NCBI GenBank assembly: GCA_051985675.1
Contig: JBPYFJ010000065.1
Location: 1 to 64,000, forward strand
DNA length: 64,000 nt
Direction: 5' to 3'
From: JAFAXD01 sp051985675
Lineage (GTDB): Bacteria; Pseudomonadota; Alphaproteobacteria; Rhizobiales; Xanthobacteraceae
Of the stretch, positions 9,516 to 18,127 are shown in pieces. The notes under the pieces are model-generated. The model worked only from the letters and a program-made list of their open reading frames with translations. It was not told where the DNA came from and made no database searches. The number at the start of each line of letters is the position of its first letter. The stretch's first letter is position 1. The position numbers and the translations under genes are program-made.

Positions 9516-9557
9516 CTATTCTATCTTGCCGCTAACGGCTCTCGGAGAAAGGCGACC

Positions 9558-11195
9558 ATGCCTGACAACAATGCCAAGGCGATCGAGGGCGAGTTCGACT
9601 ACATCATCGTCGGCGCCGGTTCGGCCGGCTGCGTGCTTGCCAACCGCCTGTCGGCCGATCCAGGCAAACGCGTGCTGATACTGGAAGCCGGCGGACACGA
9701 CAATTGGATCTGGTTTCACATTCCGGTCGGTTACCTGTTCGCGATCGGCAATCCGCGCTCCGACTGGATGTTTCGCACCGAGCCCGACGAGGGGCTCAAC
9801 GGGCGCAGCCTCGCCTATCCGCGCGGCAAGGTGATCGGTGGCTCGTCCACCATTAATGCGATGATCTACATGCGCGGTCAGGCCGCCGATTACGATCATT
9901 GGCGCCAGCTTGGACTGACCGGCTGGGGCTGGAACGACGTGCTGCCGATCTTCAAGCAGCACGAGCACCACTTCCTGGGAGAGGGTCCGCATCACGCCAC
10001 CGGCGGCGAGTGGCGCATCGAGGCGCCGCGCGTGAGCTGGGAACTCCTGAAGGAATTTCGCAAGGCGGCGGCGGAAGCCGGCATCAAGCCGATCGACGAC
10101 TTTAACACCGGCGACAACGAGGGCTCGTGCTACTTCCACGTCAACCAGAAATTCGGGCGGCGCTGGTCCGCGGCGCGTGGTTTCCTCAAGCCGGTGCTCA
10201 AGCGGAGAAACCTGCGGCTCGAGACCGGTTGCCTGGTGGAAGGCATCGATTTCGACGGCAAGCGCGCGTCCGGCGTGCGCTGGCGGCAGAACGGTGCACG
10301 TCGCAGTGCGCGATCCCGCGGCGAAGTGATTCTCGCAGCTGGCTCGCTTGGATCGACGCAACTGTTGCTTCTGTCCGGTGTGGGTCCTGTGGCGCAACTG
10401 CGCGAGTTCGGCCTGCCGGTTGTGCTCGATAAGCCGGGGGTGGGCGAGAATCTGCAGGATCATCTGCAGCTGCGGCTCATTTATAAAGTCGGCGGGGTGC
10501 GCACGCTCAACGAGACCTATCACTCGCTGTTCGGGCGCGCCGGCATGGGGCTGAATTACGCGCTGCGCCGGCGCGGGCCGCTGACCATGGCGCCGTCGCA
10601 GCTCGGCTTGTTCACCCGCTCCGATCCGCGGCGCGAGCGCGCCAACCTGCAGTTCCACGTGCAGCCGCTCTCGCTCGACAAGTTCGGCGATCCGCTGCAC
10701 ACGTTCCCGGCTTTCACCGCGAGCGTGTGCAACCTGCAGCCGACGAGCCGCGGCTACGTGCGGCTACGTTCCACCGATCCAGCGGCGGCGCCGGTGATCA
10801 AGCCGAACTATCTTTCGACCGACGAGGATCGGCGCGTCGCCGCCGATTCGATCAAGGTCGCGCGTCGCATCGTGGCGCAGCCGGCGCTCGCGAAATATCG
10901 TCCCGAGGAATATCTGCCGGGGCGTGACGTTGCCCGCGACGATGATGACGCAAGTCTGGTGCAGGCCGCCGGCGCCGTTGGCACCACGATCTTTCACCCG
11001 GTCGGCACCGCCAAGATGGGCCGCGAGACCGACCCGCTCGCCGTCGTTGACGAACGTCTGCGCGTGATCGGGCTCGAGCGCCTGCGCGTGATCGACGCCT
11101 CGATCATGCCGACCATCACCTCGGGCAACACCAACTCACCGACCATCATGATCGCCGAGAAGGGCGCAGCCATGGTGCGGGAAGACGCGCGCTAG
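9558..11195 (+). CDS. GMC-family FAD oxidoreductase (choline/alcohol dehydrogenase-like)
   Basis: 545-residue flavoenzyme oxidising an alcohol, choline or related substrate. The N-terminal dinucleotide fold is YIIVGAGSAGCVLANRLS (residues 15-32); GMC signature 1 is YPRGKVIGGSSTINAMIY, signature 2 GSLGSTQLLLLSGVGP. The C-terminal active site has HPVGTAKMG (catalytic His) and SGNTNSPTIMIAEK (Asn pair). Full length for the family. Starts 42 bases after the antiporter, with GGAGAAAGG upstream, so the two may be co-transcribed. No betaine aldehyde dehydrogenase is nearby, so choline is not the favoured substrate. Confidence 0.9.
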   Translation: MPDNNAKAIEGEFDYIIVGAGSAGCVLANRLSADPGKRVLILEAGGHDNWIWFHIPVGYLFAIGNPRSDWMFRTEPDEGLNGRSLAYPRGKVIGGSSTINAMIYMRGQAADYDHWRQLGLTGWGWNDVLPIFKQHEHHFLGEGPHHATGGEWRIEAPRVSWELLKEFRKAAAEAGIKPIDDFNTGDNEGSCYFHVNQKFGRRWSAARGFLKPVLKRRNLRLETGCLVEGIDFDGKRASGVRWRQNGARRSARSRGEVILAAGSLGSTQLLLLSGVGPVAQLREFGLPVVLDKPGVGENLQDHLQLRLIYKVGGVRTLNETYHSLFGRAGMGLNYALRRRGPLTMAPSQLGLFTRSDPRRERANLQFHVQPLSLDKFGDPLHTFPAFTASVCNLQPTSRGYVRLRSTDPAAAPVIKPNYLSTDEDRRVAADSIKVARRIVAQPALAKYRPEEYLPGRDVARDDDDASLVQAAGAVGTTIFHPVGTAKMGRETDPLAVVDERLRVIGLERLRVIDASIMPTITSGNTNSPTIMIAEKGAAMVREDAR

Positions 11196-11248
11196 GGCCA
11201 CTCCGCCAGCGTTCGCGATTGACTCGGTGTTTGTGCCGGGCTGTTGCG

Positions 11249-11683
11249 CTAACGCCGTGACGAGTGTTGATGAGCAATCAACCACTCGTTCCCGCGCCTG
11301 ACCAGAACCATCGTGAATCCGTTAGAGGACGTTCCGGTTTGGCCGTTGCGTACGGCGGTAAACTCGTCAAAGCCCGCGACATACGCGACACTATCATCGA
11401 GGACGGCGACCTTACGCACATCCATTTTTACTTTGTCGCCACTCTTCTCCAGGCGGGAATAATATTTTCGAATCGCGTCGTTGCCTTCGACGACGGTGGA
11501 TCCAGCCGGGCCGATTAACACGGCGTCCGGAGTGTAAAGCTTCACCAGCGCATTAACATCGTTGGCATTGAACGCCATCGCCCAATGATCGACCGCTGCG
11601 GCGACATCCTCGGGCGGTCCCGCTAACGCCGCGGGCGGCACCAGCATCAATAGCGCGATCAAAACCTGTCCGAGACGATGCAT
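11249..11683 (-). CDS. Secreted SnoaL-like / DUF4440 (NTF2-fold) protein
   Basis: 144-residue protein: a signal peptide (MHRLGQVLIALLMLVPPAALA) and one NTF2-like domain of the SgcJ/EcaC/DUF4440 kind. Key segments are AFNANDVNALVKLYTPDAVL, GNDAIRKYYSRL and FTMVLVRRGNEWLIAHQHSS. Such domains bind small molecules in a cone-shaped pocket, and few have a known ligand. GAGGAG precedes the ATG. A longer paralogue lies at 35353-35913. Single gene, convergent with the GMC gene. Family sure, function unknown. Confidence 0.85.
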   Translation of the reverse strand: MHRLGQVLIALLMLVPPAALAGPPEDVAAAVDHWAMAFNANDVNALVKLYTPDAVLIGPAGSTVVEGNDAIRKYYSRLEKSGDKVKMDVRKVAVLDDSVAYVAGFDEFTAVRNGQTGTSSNGFTMVLVRRGNEWLIAHQHSSRR

Positions 11684-11832
11684 TGGGCTCTCCTCGATCG
11701 GACCAGTGTACCACCACCGTTAGGGCGTTGCGGTATCGAACAAATCATCGCATTGCACGGAAGCGGACATTGAAAACTGACGGTTTCGCCTTGAAACACG
11801 TCCATCGCCCGCTCGCACAACATCAATACGAC

Positions 11833-13278
11833 CTACGCCGCGAGCCGTACGTATTCGAAATCGCCCGGCTTGTTGTCGATCCCGACCTTGGGTGGCGAAA
11901 TCCAGCCCGCGAACTGCCCGGGCTCCACGCGCGACTGCATCAGGCTTTCGATGAACGCGCCGTCGTCCGCCGACGGCAGCCATTCCGACCGGCGCTTCGT
12001 CCAGGCGGCTTCGTTGATCAATTCGCCGGCTGGCGTCGCGTGCACGTCCTTGAATTCGCCGATCTCCCGATGGAACGCCACATGCGGCAGCTTGAGCTCA
12101 TATTTGATGCCGGCGGTCGAGATCACCTTGTTCCAGCGCAGCAGTCCCTTCACGCAGTCCGCGCTGTAGTCGTCGCGCAGCCGCATGTTGAGCGCGGTCA
12201 GCGCCGGCTCGTCGACGTTGACGATCTTGCCATCGACGAGCTTGAGCACCGGGTAGGTCGCATTCTCGAGGCGATGATCGTCCTCGATCTGGGTCTCGCG
12301 ATAGCGGCCCTTGAGGCCGGCGTTGAACGAGTTGGCGGCGTTGGTCGAGACCTCCGAGCCGAACAGGTCGAGCGAAAGCGTGTAGTGCAGGTTGAGCTTC
12401 TTTTGGATCGTCGGCAGATCGATCACGCCGAGCGCGCGCACCTTGGCGATATCGTTCGGATCCTCGAGACCGGCCTCGCGCATCGCGTCGCAGGTGCGCT
12501 GCACGGTGCGCGTGATGCCGGTCTCGCCCACGAACATGTGGTGGGCTTCCTCCGTCAGCATGAACCGGCAGGTGCGCGAGAGCGGATCGAAGCCCGATTG
12601 CGAGAGCGAGTGCAGCTGCATTTTGCCGTCGCGGTCGGTGAAGTAGGTGAACATGAAGAACGACAGCCAGTCCGGCGTCGCTTCGTTGAAAGCGCCGAGC
12701 ATGCGCGGCGCATCCTCGCTGCCCGAGCGTCGGCGCAGCAATTCCTCGGCTTCCTCGCGCCCGTCGCGGCCGAAATATTTGTGCAGCAGGTAGACCATCG
12801 CCCACAGATGGCGGCCCTCCTCGACATTGACCTGGAAAAGGTTTCGCATGTCGTAGAGCGAAGGGGCGGTCTTGCCGAGATGGCGCTGCTGCTCGACCGA
12901 CGCGGGCTCGGTGTCGCCCTGGATCACGACCAGGCGGCGCAGCATCGCACGGTATTCGCCTGGCACTTCTTGCCAAGCCGGCTCGCCGAAATGCTGGCCG
13001 AACGGGATTTTGCGATTCTCCTCCGCAGGTGCCAGCAGAATGCCCCAGCGGTACTCGGGCATGCGCACATAATCGAACTTGGCCCAGCCGCGCGGATCGA
13101 CCGCGTAGGCGGTGCGCAGATAGACGAGCGCCTCCTGAAAGCCCTCGGGACCCATATTCTTCCACCAGTCGAGATAGCCCGGATGCCAGCCTTCGAGCGC
13201 GCGCAGCACTTGGCGGTCCTGATTGAGGCCGACGTTATTGGGGATCTTGGTTGAGTAATCGACGCGATCGGTGTCCAT
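11833..13278 (-). CDS. boxB: Benzoyl-CoA 2,3-epoxidase subunit B
   Basis: Diiron oxygenase component of benzoyl-CoA epoxidase. With reductase BoxA it makes 2,3-epoxybenzoyl-CoA in aerobic CoA-dependent benzoate degradation. 481 residues, full length for BoxB. Carboxylate/histidine iron-ligand motifs are NVEEGRHLWAM near 150 and LTEEAHHMFVGE near 240. The start VDYSTKIPNNVGL and WKNMGPEGFQ are BoxB-like. It lies 14 bases downstream of boxC with MarR ahead, so marR-boxC-boxB is one operon. boxA and benzoate-CoA ligase are not in the window. Confidence 0.93.
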   Translation of the reverse strand: MDTDRVDYSTKIPNNVGLNQDRQVLRALEGWHPGYLDWWKNMGPEGFQEALVYLRTAYAVDPRGWAKFDYVRMPEYRWGILLAPAEENRKIPFGQHFGEPAWQEVPGEYRAMLRRLVVIQGDTEPASVEQQRHLGKTAPSLYDMRNLFQVNVEEGRHLWAMVYLLHKYFGRDGREEAEELLRRRSGSEDAPRMLGAFNEATPDWLSFFMFTYFTDRDGKMQLHSLSQSGFDPLSRTCRFMLTEEAHHMFVGETGITRTVQRTCDAMREAGLEDPNDIAKVRALGVIDLPTIQKKLNLHYTLSLDLFGSEVSTNAANSFNAGLKGRYRETQIEDDHRLENATYPVLKLVDGKIVNVDEPALTALNMRLRDDYSADCVKGLLRWNKVISTAGIKYELKLPHVAFHREIGEFKDVHATPAGELINEAAWTKRRSEWLPSADDGAFIESLMQSRVEPGQFAGWISPPKVGIDNKPGDFEYVRLAA

Positions 13279-13292
13279 GACGGACCTCCTGA

Positions 13293-14975
13293 TTACACCC
13301 GCCGCATATCGAATGCGGCCTTCTGCCCTGTGCCGTATCGTTTGAGCGCGCCTTCCTCGCCGACCGCGTTGGGACGCTGGAAGATCCAGTTCTGCCAGGC
13401 GGTCAGCCGCGCAAAGATTTTCGTCTCCATGGTTTCGGGCCCGCCGAAGCGGAGGTTAGCTTCCATCCCGGTCAGCGCGTCGGGCGAGAAGCTTAAGCGC
13501 TCCTCCATGAAAACGCGGATTTCGTCGTCCCAGTCGATGTCGTCGAGCGCGAAGGTGACAAGGCCGAGCGCATCCGCATCCTGTGCGTCGAGTTTGGCGC
13601 CAGTCTGCTTTTGCGCCTGCGCAACCCGCGCGGGCTCGCCGAGAAAACGCGACTGCAGGCGGGTTAGATCGTTGCTCATCGGGTAGGCGCCGAAGTTGAG
13701 CGCGCTGAGCGCGACGCTCGCAGGCGGCTTATTGTCGCCCTCGCGCTGGCCGATCAACATATAAGAACGGTCGCAGGCGAATGCGATCTCGGCGAGCGTG
13801 CCGGCAAAGCACGAGCCGGGCTCGATCGACGCCACCAGGCTGCGCGAAGTCACGTCGATGCGCTTGAGCACGTTCTTCCAGAGCTGGCGGATTTCGCCGA
13901 CCAGCCAATGGTCGGCGTTGCTGGCGAGGAAAGTGTCGTACGCCAACACCCGATCGACGTCGCCGGCCGACGTGAACACCAGCGTGCCGATCTCGAACTC
14001 GTTGTTGCGCAGATGCAGGATCGCGTCATCAAGTTCGCGCGCGATCTGCAACGGCCAGAACGTGGCGCCGAGCGCAATCAGCGCGTCGACGCTTTCGGGC
14101 GGTGGCTGATCGGGTCCGTGCAGCGTGATCGTGGCGCTGCGTCGGGCGCGATCGAGCGCGACATTGACGAATCCATAATCGATTGCAGCGTCGCCGAACG
14201 TACGCCGCAGCGGCGTCAGCTTGATCCCGCTCGCGCCGCCCGGCCGCTTTGAGGAGCGCGCGAGTTCGGTGGCGCGTTCGAGCGCGCGCGCCTCGAGCTT
14301 TGTCTGCGACACGACCTCGTCGACCAACCGCCACGCCACCGCGCGCTTGCCCTTGATGCCTTCCTCGATGGTGCAGAAGACATCGGCGTGATCGCGCCGC
14401 ACCTTGCGCTTGTCGGTGACGCGGGTCAGTCCGCCGGTGCCCGGCAGCACCGCGAGCAGCGGAAGCTCTGGCAGCGCGACCGCGGACGAGCCATCGTCCA
14501 CCAGAATGATGTGATCGGCCGCGAGCGCGAGCTCGTAGCCGCCGCCGGCCGCGGTTCCGTTGATCACGCACACGAACGCGAGGCCGGAGCTGCGGCTCGC
14601 ATCCTCGATAGCGTTGCGGGTCTCGTTGGTGAACTTGCAGAAGTTGACCTTGTGGGCGTGCGACGCGCCGGCCAGCATGCGGATGTTGGCGCCGGCGCAA
14701 AACACCCGGTTCTTGGCCGAGCGCAACAGCACCGCCCTGACCGACGGGTGCTCAAACCGCAGGCGCTGGAGCGCGTCGGCGAGCTCGATGTCGACGCCAA
14801 GGTCGTAGGAATTGAGCTTGAGCTGATATCCTTCGAACAGCCCGGCGTTCTCGTCGACATCAAGCGAGAGAGTAGCGATCTCGCCGTCAACCGCGAGCCT
14901 CCAGTGACGATAGCGGGCCGGCTCGGTCTGAAAATCGATGCGCGCGGCACCGTTCGATAGTCGATGTTCCGCCAT
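13293..14975 (-). CDS. boxC: 2,3-epoxybenzoyl-CoA dihydrolase
   Basis: Opens 2,3-epoxybenzoyl-CoA to 3,4-dehydroadipyl-CoA semialdehyde plus formate. 560 residues, as in BoxC, which carries two crotonase-like regions: the first has the oxyanion-hole segments CAGANIRML (about 92-100) and INGTAAGGGYELALAAD (about 138-154); the second (about 330-520) is degenerate. The N terminus RIDFQTEPARYRHW is BoxC-like. It follows the MarR gene by 12 bases and precedes boxB, same strand. Benzoyl-CoA oxygenation by BoxB followed by hydrolysis here is established for the family. Confidence 0.93.
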   Translation of the reverse strand: MAEHRLSNGAARIDFQTEPARYRHWRLAVDGEIATLSLDVDENAGLFEGYQLKLNSYDLGVDIELADALQRLRFEHPSVRAVLLRSAKNRVFCAGANIRMLAGASHAHKVNFCKFTNETRNAIEDASRSSGLAFVCVINGTAAGGGYELALAADHIILVDDGSSAVALPELPLLAVLPGTGGLTRVTDKRKVRRDHADVFCTIEEGIKGKRAVAWRLVDEVVSQTKLEARALERATELARSSKRPGGASGIKLTPLRRTFGDAAIDYGFVNVALDRARRSATITLHGPDQPPPESVDALIALGATFWPLQIARELDDAILHLRNNEFEIGTLVFTSAGDVDRVLAYDTFLASNADHWLVGEIRQLWKNVLKRIDVTSRSLVASIEPGSCFAGTLAEIAFACDRSYMLIGQREGDNKPPASVALSALNFGAYPMSNDLTRLQSRFLGEPARVAQAQKQTGAKLDAQDADALGLVTFALDDIDWDDEIRVFMEERLSFSPDALTGMEANLRFGGPETMETKIFARLTAWQNWIFQRPNAVGEEGALKRYGTGQKAAFDMRRV

Positions 14976-14987
14976 GGCCTGTTCCCT

Positions 14988-15512
14988 TTACGCGTCGGCT
15001 TCAAAACCGTTGCCGATCTCTTTGAGCATTTTCAGCAGGGATTTGTATTTCGCGGCTCCCACCTTTGCGATCACGTTGTCTTCGTGCTGGCGCGCCAGCC
15101 GCTTGATGCGCTCGAACGCCTTCTGGCCGTCGGCGGTCAGGAACAGCGCGTGCGAGCGTCGGTCCGAGGCCGAGCGCATGCGCTCGATCCACCCGCGCCG
15201 TTCGAGCTCGTCGAGGATGCGCACCAGCCGCGCTGGCTCGATGCCGACCGCGTCGGCGATTTCGGATTGAGCAAGGCCGGGGTTGGCCTTGATGATCACC
15301 AGAACGGAGTAGTGCGAGATGCGAATGTTGGCGCCGGTGAGCGCCTTGAGGAGATCCTGGAAGATCCAGACCTGAAAGCGGCGGGCGAAATAGCCGACGT
15401 GATCGTCAAGTTCGCCGAGCGCGAGTGCGCGTTGTTCTCCGCGCGGCGCCGCAACCTCCGATGCGAAGGTGGCCAGGGCCGGTTTGGTGGCGAGCTTGGT
15501 CGCGCGTGCCAT
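14988..15512 (-). CDS. MarR-family transcriptional regulator of the box operon
   Basis: 174-residue winged-helix protein. The DNA-binding part is NPGLAQSEIADAVGIEPARLVRILDELERRGWIERMRSASDRRSHALFLT written here only in pieces: helix 2-3 around residues 80-105 and the wing DRRSHALFLTADG near 122. It is first in the operon with boxC and boxB, so it probably controls them in answer to benzoate or benzoyl-CoA; that is inferred from position. Box operons more often carry BoxR, an XRE-type regulator with a shikimate-kinase-like domain, whereas MarR types (BadR) are known for the anaerobic benzoate route in Rhodopseudomonas. Confidence 0.85.
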   Translation of the reverse strand: MARATKLATKPALATFASEVAAPRGEQRALALGELDDHVGYFARRFQVWIFQDLLKALTGANIRISHYSVLVIIKANPGLAQSEIADAVGIEPARLVRILDELERRGWIERMRSASDRRSHALFLTADGQKAFERIKRLARQHEDNVIAKVGAAKYKSLLKMLKEIGNGFEADA

Positions 15513-15532
15513 GGGTGATCTCTCCCGGATCG

Positions 15533-15561
15533 TAACTTAAAATAATAATTGCTGTTGTCAA
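15533..15561 (-). promoter_or_regulatory. AT-rich promoter/operator of the marR-boxCB operon
   Basis: Minus-strand TTGACA (15561-15556) stands out in a GC-rich region and is followed by the AT tract CAATTATTATTTTAAGTTA. The -10 is unclear. This is the most likely promoter, and plausibly the MarR operator, about 20-45 bases before the MarR start. Confidence 0.4.
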
Positions 15562-15599
15562 TGATTTTCCCGGCAGTTTCCCGCGGGCGCATTGCGGCG

Positions 15600-16082
15600 C
15601 TATCGACTGAGAGCCTCCAACTCGGGGAACGGCTTGTAGTCCGCCTGGTCGCAGGGGCCTTGCCGCTGCTCGTTGAAGCGCTCGAACCGGCCGCCGGTAA
15701 AGATCGCCATTCCCTGCTTAGGGCCGGTGTAGCGTCCGTCGCGGTCCTTCGCGTTAAAGCGCACGCACACGATGTATCGTTCTTGCGGTCCGGTGCCCCG
15801 CTCGAATGAACGGCTGAGCTTGTCCAACGGGCTATTGCCGCGATCCGGGTTCCCACTCACCGGCCTCAGCACGGGCTCGGCAATTGCGGCATCGCGAATT
15901 TGGGTTGGATCGTTGATGTAGGTGTGCAGAAACCCGAGCAACTCGGTCTTGTAATTGTCGGGATAGACGTTGGCGCGTTCGTCTGACCGCGCGTGTCCAT
16001 TGCCGGCGCAATCGGCGAGCGGGATCGCTAACAGCGCGCCGACAATCCAAGCAGCGAGGAGGCGGAGGCGAACTATTGTCAT
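15600..16082 (-). CDS. Hypothetical exported protein
   Basis: About 160 residues with an N-terminal membrane/signal segment (IVRLRLLAAWIVGALLAIPLADCAG). The Cys in LADC resembles a lipobox but has Asp at -1, which is unusual. The mature part has YKTELLGFLHTYINDPTQIRDAAIAEP and RYIVCVRFNAKDRDGRYTG, a pattern seen in short uncharacterised Rhizobiales proteins. No enzymatic motif was recognised. The start is uncertain (ATG at 16082 has a weak ribosome site). It is tail-to-head with the next hydrolase on the same strand. Confidence 0.65.
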   Translation of the reverse strand: MTIVRLRLLAAWIVGALLAIPLADCAGNGHARSDERANVYPDNYKTELLGFLHTYINDPTQIRDAAIAEPVLRPVSGNPDRGNSPLDKLSRSFERGTGPQERYIVCVRFNAKDRDGRYTGPKQGMAIFTGGRFERFNEQRQGPCDQADYKPFPELEALSR

Positions 16083-16128
16083 TGCGGTCGTGTGCCTCGG
16101 CAATGCAGGTTCGAGGAGGCGGCGTCAC

Positions 16129-16917
16129 TCACGCCAACGTCCGCTTTGCAAACTCGGCGATGACCTGCGCCACGCGGCCCGGCTGCTCACGCGGCGGCGC
16201 ATGCTGGACACCTTCGAGCAAGGTAACCTCGACCGGACAATAGCACTCCTCCTCCGCGACCGCGATTTGACGCTGCGTCCCATACTGGTCATCCACACCT
16301 TGGATGATCGCCACCGGCACCCGGATGTAAGCGAGAGCATCTGTAATATCCCAAGCGCGAAAGCCCGGGTCGAGCCAAGCCCCGTTCCAGCCCTCGAAGG
16401 CGGCGTTGACGTTCTGATGCCAACGCGCGAGCCGCGGGCGCAGGTCTCCGCTCTCATAGGCGACCTTGGCCTGGGCGATGGCCGCGAGACCCATATCCTC
16501 CACGAAGAAGTGCGGGGCGATCAGGACCAGCCCACTGATGCGATGATCCTCGACGCTGCCCGCGTAGATGGTCGCAATCGATGCGCCGTCGGAATGGCCG
16601 ATCAGCAACCCCCGTTGGAAACCGATTGCGTGCAACACCCGCGGCAATACCTCTTTGGCCTCGCGGTCCATGTAACTGAGCGGGCGGGGCAGGGCGATTG
16701 TGCTCGAGGCGCCATAGCCCGCGCGCGAATAGAGGAACACCCCGAGTCCGGTCGCGGCCGCCAGCCGTTCGGGAAAATCGTTCCAGAGGGCGACACATCC
16801 CAAGCCTTCATGTAGCAATACCAGCGTGGGCGCGGCATCCGGACGCGGACCGATCCAGCGGTATTCGAGCTGCTGATCGCCGAGATCGAGCATCCGGTTG
16901 TCTGAGAGTGAGGACAT
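16129..16917 (-). CDS. Alpha/beta hydrolase
   Basis: 262-residue hydrolase with the canonical fold: oxyanion region VLLHEGLGCVALW (HEG in place of HGxP), nucleophile elbow GHSDGAS (Ser near 112), acid in GVDDQYG and catalytic His in EGVQHAPP. Resembles small carboxylesterase / proline-iminopeptidase-like enzymes; substrate unknown. The ATG at 16917 is preferred to the GTG at 16929, though neither has a strong ribosome site. Lies near the box operon but with a gap and no proof of a shared pathway. Confidence 0.82.
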   Translation of the reverse strand: MSSLSDNRMLDLGDQQLEYRWIGPRPDAAPTLVLLHEGLGCVALWNDFPERLAAATGLGVFLYSRAGYGASSTIALPRPLSYMDREAKEVLPRVLHAIGFQRGLLIGHSDGASIATIYAGSVEDHRISGLVLIAPHFFVEDMGLAAIAQAKVAYESGDLRPRLARWHQNVNAAFEGWNGAWLDPGFRAWDITDALAYIRVPVAIIQGVDDQYGTQRQIAVAEEECYCPVEVTLLEGVQHAPPREQPGRVAQVIAEFAKRTLA

Positions 16918-17082
16918 GGAAGAAACCACGCGGCCGATATGCGCGGAACTTATCGACCGACGGAAGTACCGACAAGCGGACTGCCGTTTTCGCCAGCGCC
17001 ATCTCGCGGGGTTCCGTTTGCGAAACGAATATGGTTTGATCCGAGCGCGTTATTGGACCCCACCGCCGGGGGGAGAGCGCCA

Positions 17083-17316
17083 ATGCGATCCACACGTGAC
17101 CCCGATGATCGATCCGACTCGGGCGGTCGCGACACGGGCCCATCGTTCTATGAGCGCGCCATCCGCACCAGCATCGGCCGCGGATTGCGCCGCTACTATG
17201 ATCTGTCCGAGCCGATTCCGGAACGCATGCTCAAGCTGCTCGAAAAGCTCGACGACAAGAGGGAGCCGACGGCCGAACACACGCCCAATCCCGCGAAGGA
17301 ATCCGAAACGCCGTAG
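17083..17316 (+). CDS. NepR-like anti-sigma factor
   Basis: 77-residue protein whose core IGRGLRRYYDLSEPIPERM followed by LKLLEKLD matches NepR (IGxxLRxxYDxxxxEPVPERFxxLLxxLD): two short helices that hold the ECF sigma factor EcfG until phosphorylated PhyR removes NepR. N-terminal Asp/Arg-rich and C-terminal Pro/Glu-rich flanks are disordered, as expected. GGGGGAGAG precedes the ATG. phyR, ecfG and the histidine kinase that usually flank nepR are absent, so this is an isolated, possibly secondary copy. Divergent from the hydrolase. Confidence 0.8.
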   Translation: MRSTRDPDDRSDSGGRDTGPSFYERAIRTSIGRGLRRYYDLSEPIPERMLKLLEKLDDKREPTAEHTPNPAKESETP

Positions 17317-17416
17317 TTCAACAACCCGCGTGATCATGCGCGCGTTTGTCCCACGGCGTCATGCTCGCCCGGCCTGACGCACGTCGTGTCTCCGGTCCCC
17401 AGCGAAATGCCGGCCG

Positions 17417-18127
17417 TTACAATCCGATGTATTTCGCCATCAACGCATTGTCGGCGAGGAGCGTGCCCGGCGTGCCGTCGAATACGACTTCGCCACGGAA
17501 CAGGACGACCGCCCGCCCGGCGATCTGGGCGAGGCGCCTGACGTCGCGGTCGACGATGATGGCGCCGACCCCGCTCGCGCAGATCTCGCGCAACCTCGTC
17601 CAGATATCGCGCGCGATCAGCGGCGCCAGCCCTTCGGTCGCCTCATCGATCAGCAGCAGGCGCGGGTTGGTCATCAGCGCGCGGCCGATCGCGAGCATCT
17701 GCTGCTCGCCGCCGGAGAGTTGCTGCCCGCCGTTCTTGAGCCGTTCGGCGAGGCGCGGAAACAGCGCCAGCACTTTGTCGAACGTCCACGCACTTGCCCC
17801 CTCGATCGCCGGGCGCGCGCACATCAACAGATTTTCGCGCACCGACAGCGTGCCGAAGATCTCCCGCCCGGCCGGAACATAGCCGATGCCGGCGAGGGCG
17901 ACCGCCTCGGGCGCCACCGCTGTGATGTCGCGTCCGGCGAGCGTGACCGTCCCGTGCCGTACTGGCGTGAGGCCCATCAGGCCGCGCATCAGCGTCGTCT
18001 TGCCCATGCCGTTGCGGCCAAGCAGCGCAACGACGTCGCCGGGCGCAACCGCTAGCGTGACACCGCGCACGACCGGGGCCGGGCCGTACGCGGCCTCGAA
18101 GCGCTCGACCTGAAGCAGCGCCGTCAC
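17417..18127 (-). CDS. livF: Branched-chain-type ABC transporter ATPase
   Basis: 236-residue ATPase of the LivF group, the second nucleotide-binding subunit of HAAT importers. Walker A GRNGMGKTT, signature LSGGEQQMLAIGRAL, Walker B LLLIDEATEGLAP. Starts with GTG at 18127, overlapping the livG stop by four bases (GTGA), so translation is coupled. Last gene of the livKHMGF-like set on the minus strand. In this setting the substrate may be an aromatic acid, an inference from the neighbouring catabolic genes. Confidence 0.92.
   Translation of the reverse strand: MTALLQVERFEAAYGPAPVVRGVTLAVAPGDVVALLGRNGMGKTTLMRGLMGLTPVRHGTVTLAGRDITAVAPEAVALAGIGYVPAGREIFGTLSVRENLLMCARPAIEGASAWTFDKVLALFPRLAERLKNGGQQLSGGEQQMLAIGRALMTNPRLLLIDEATEGLAPLIARDIWTRLREICASGVGAIIVDRDVRRLAQIAGRAVVLFRGEVVFDGTPGTLLADNALMAKYIGL

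Noticed and set aside
11683..13254. 523-codon plus-strand frame
   Set aside because: Antisense to boxB; composition and lack of motifs mark it as a shadow.
16930..17082. EcfG-type promoter (GGAAC-N16/17-CGTT) before the NepR-like gene
   Set aside because: GGAAC is present at 16945, but no CGTT lies at the right distance.
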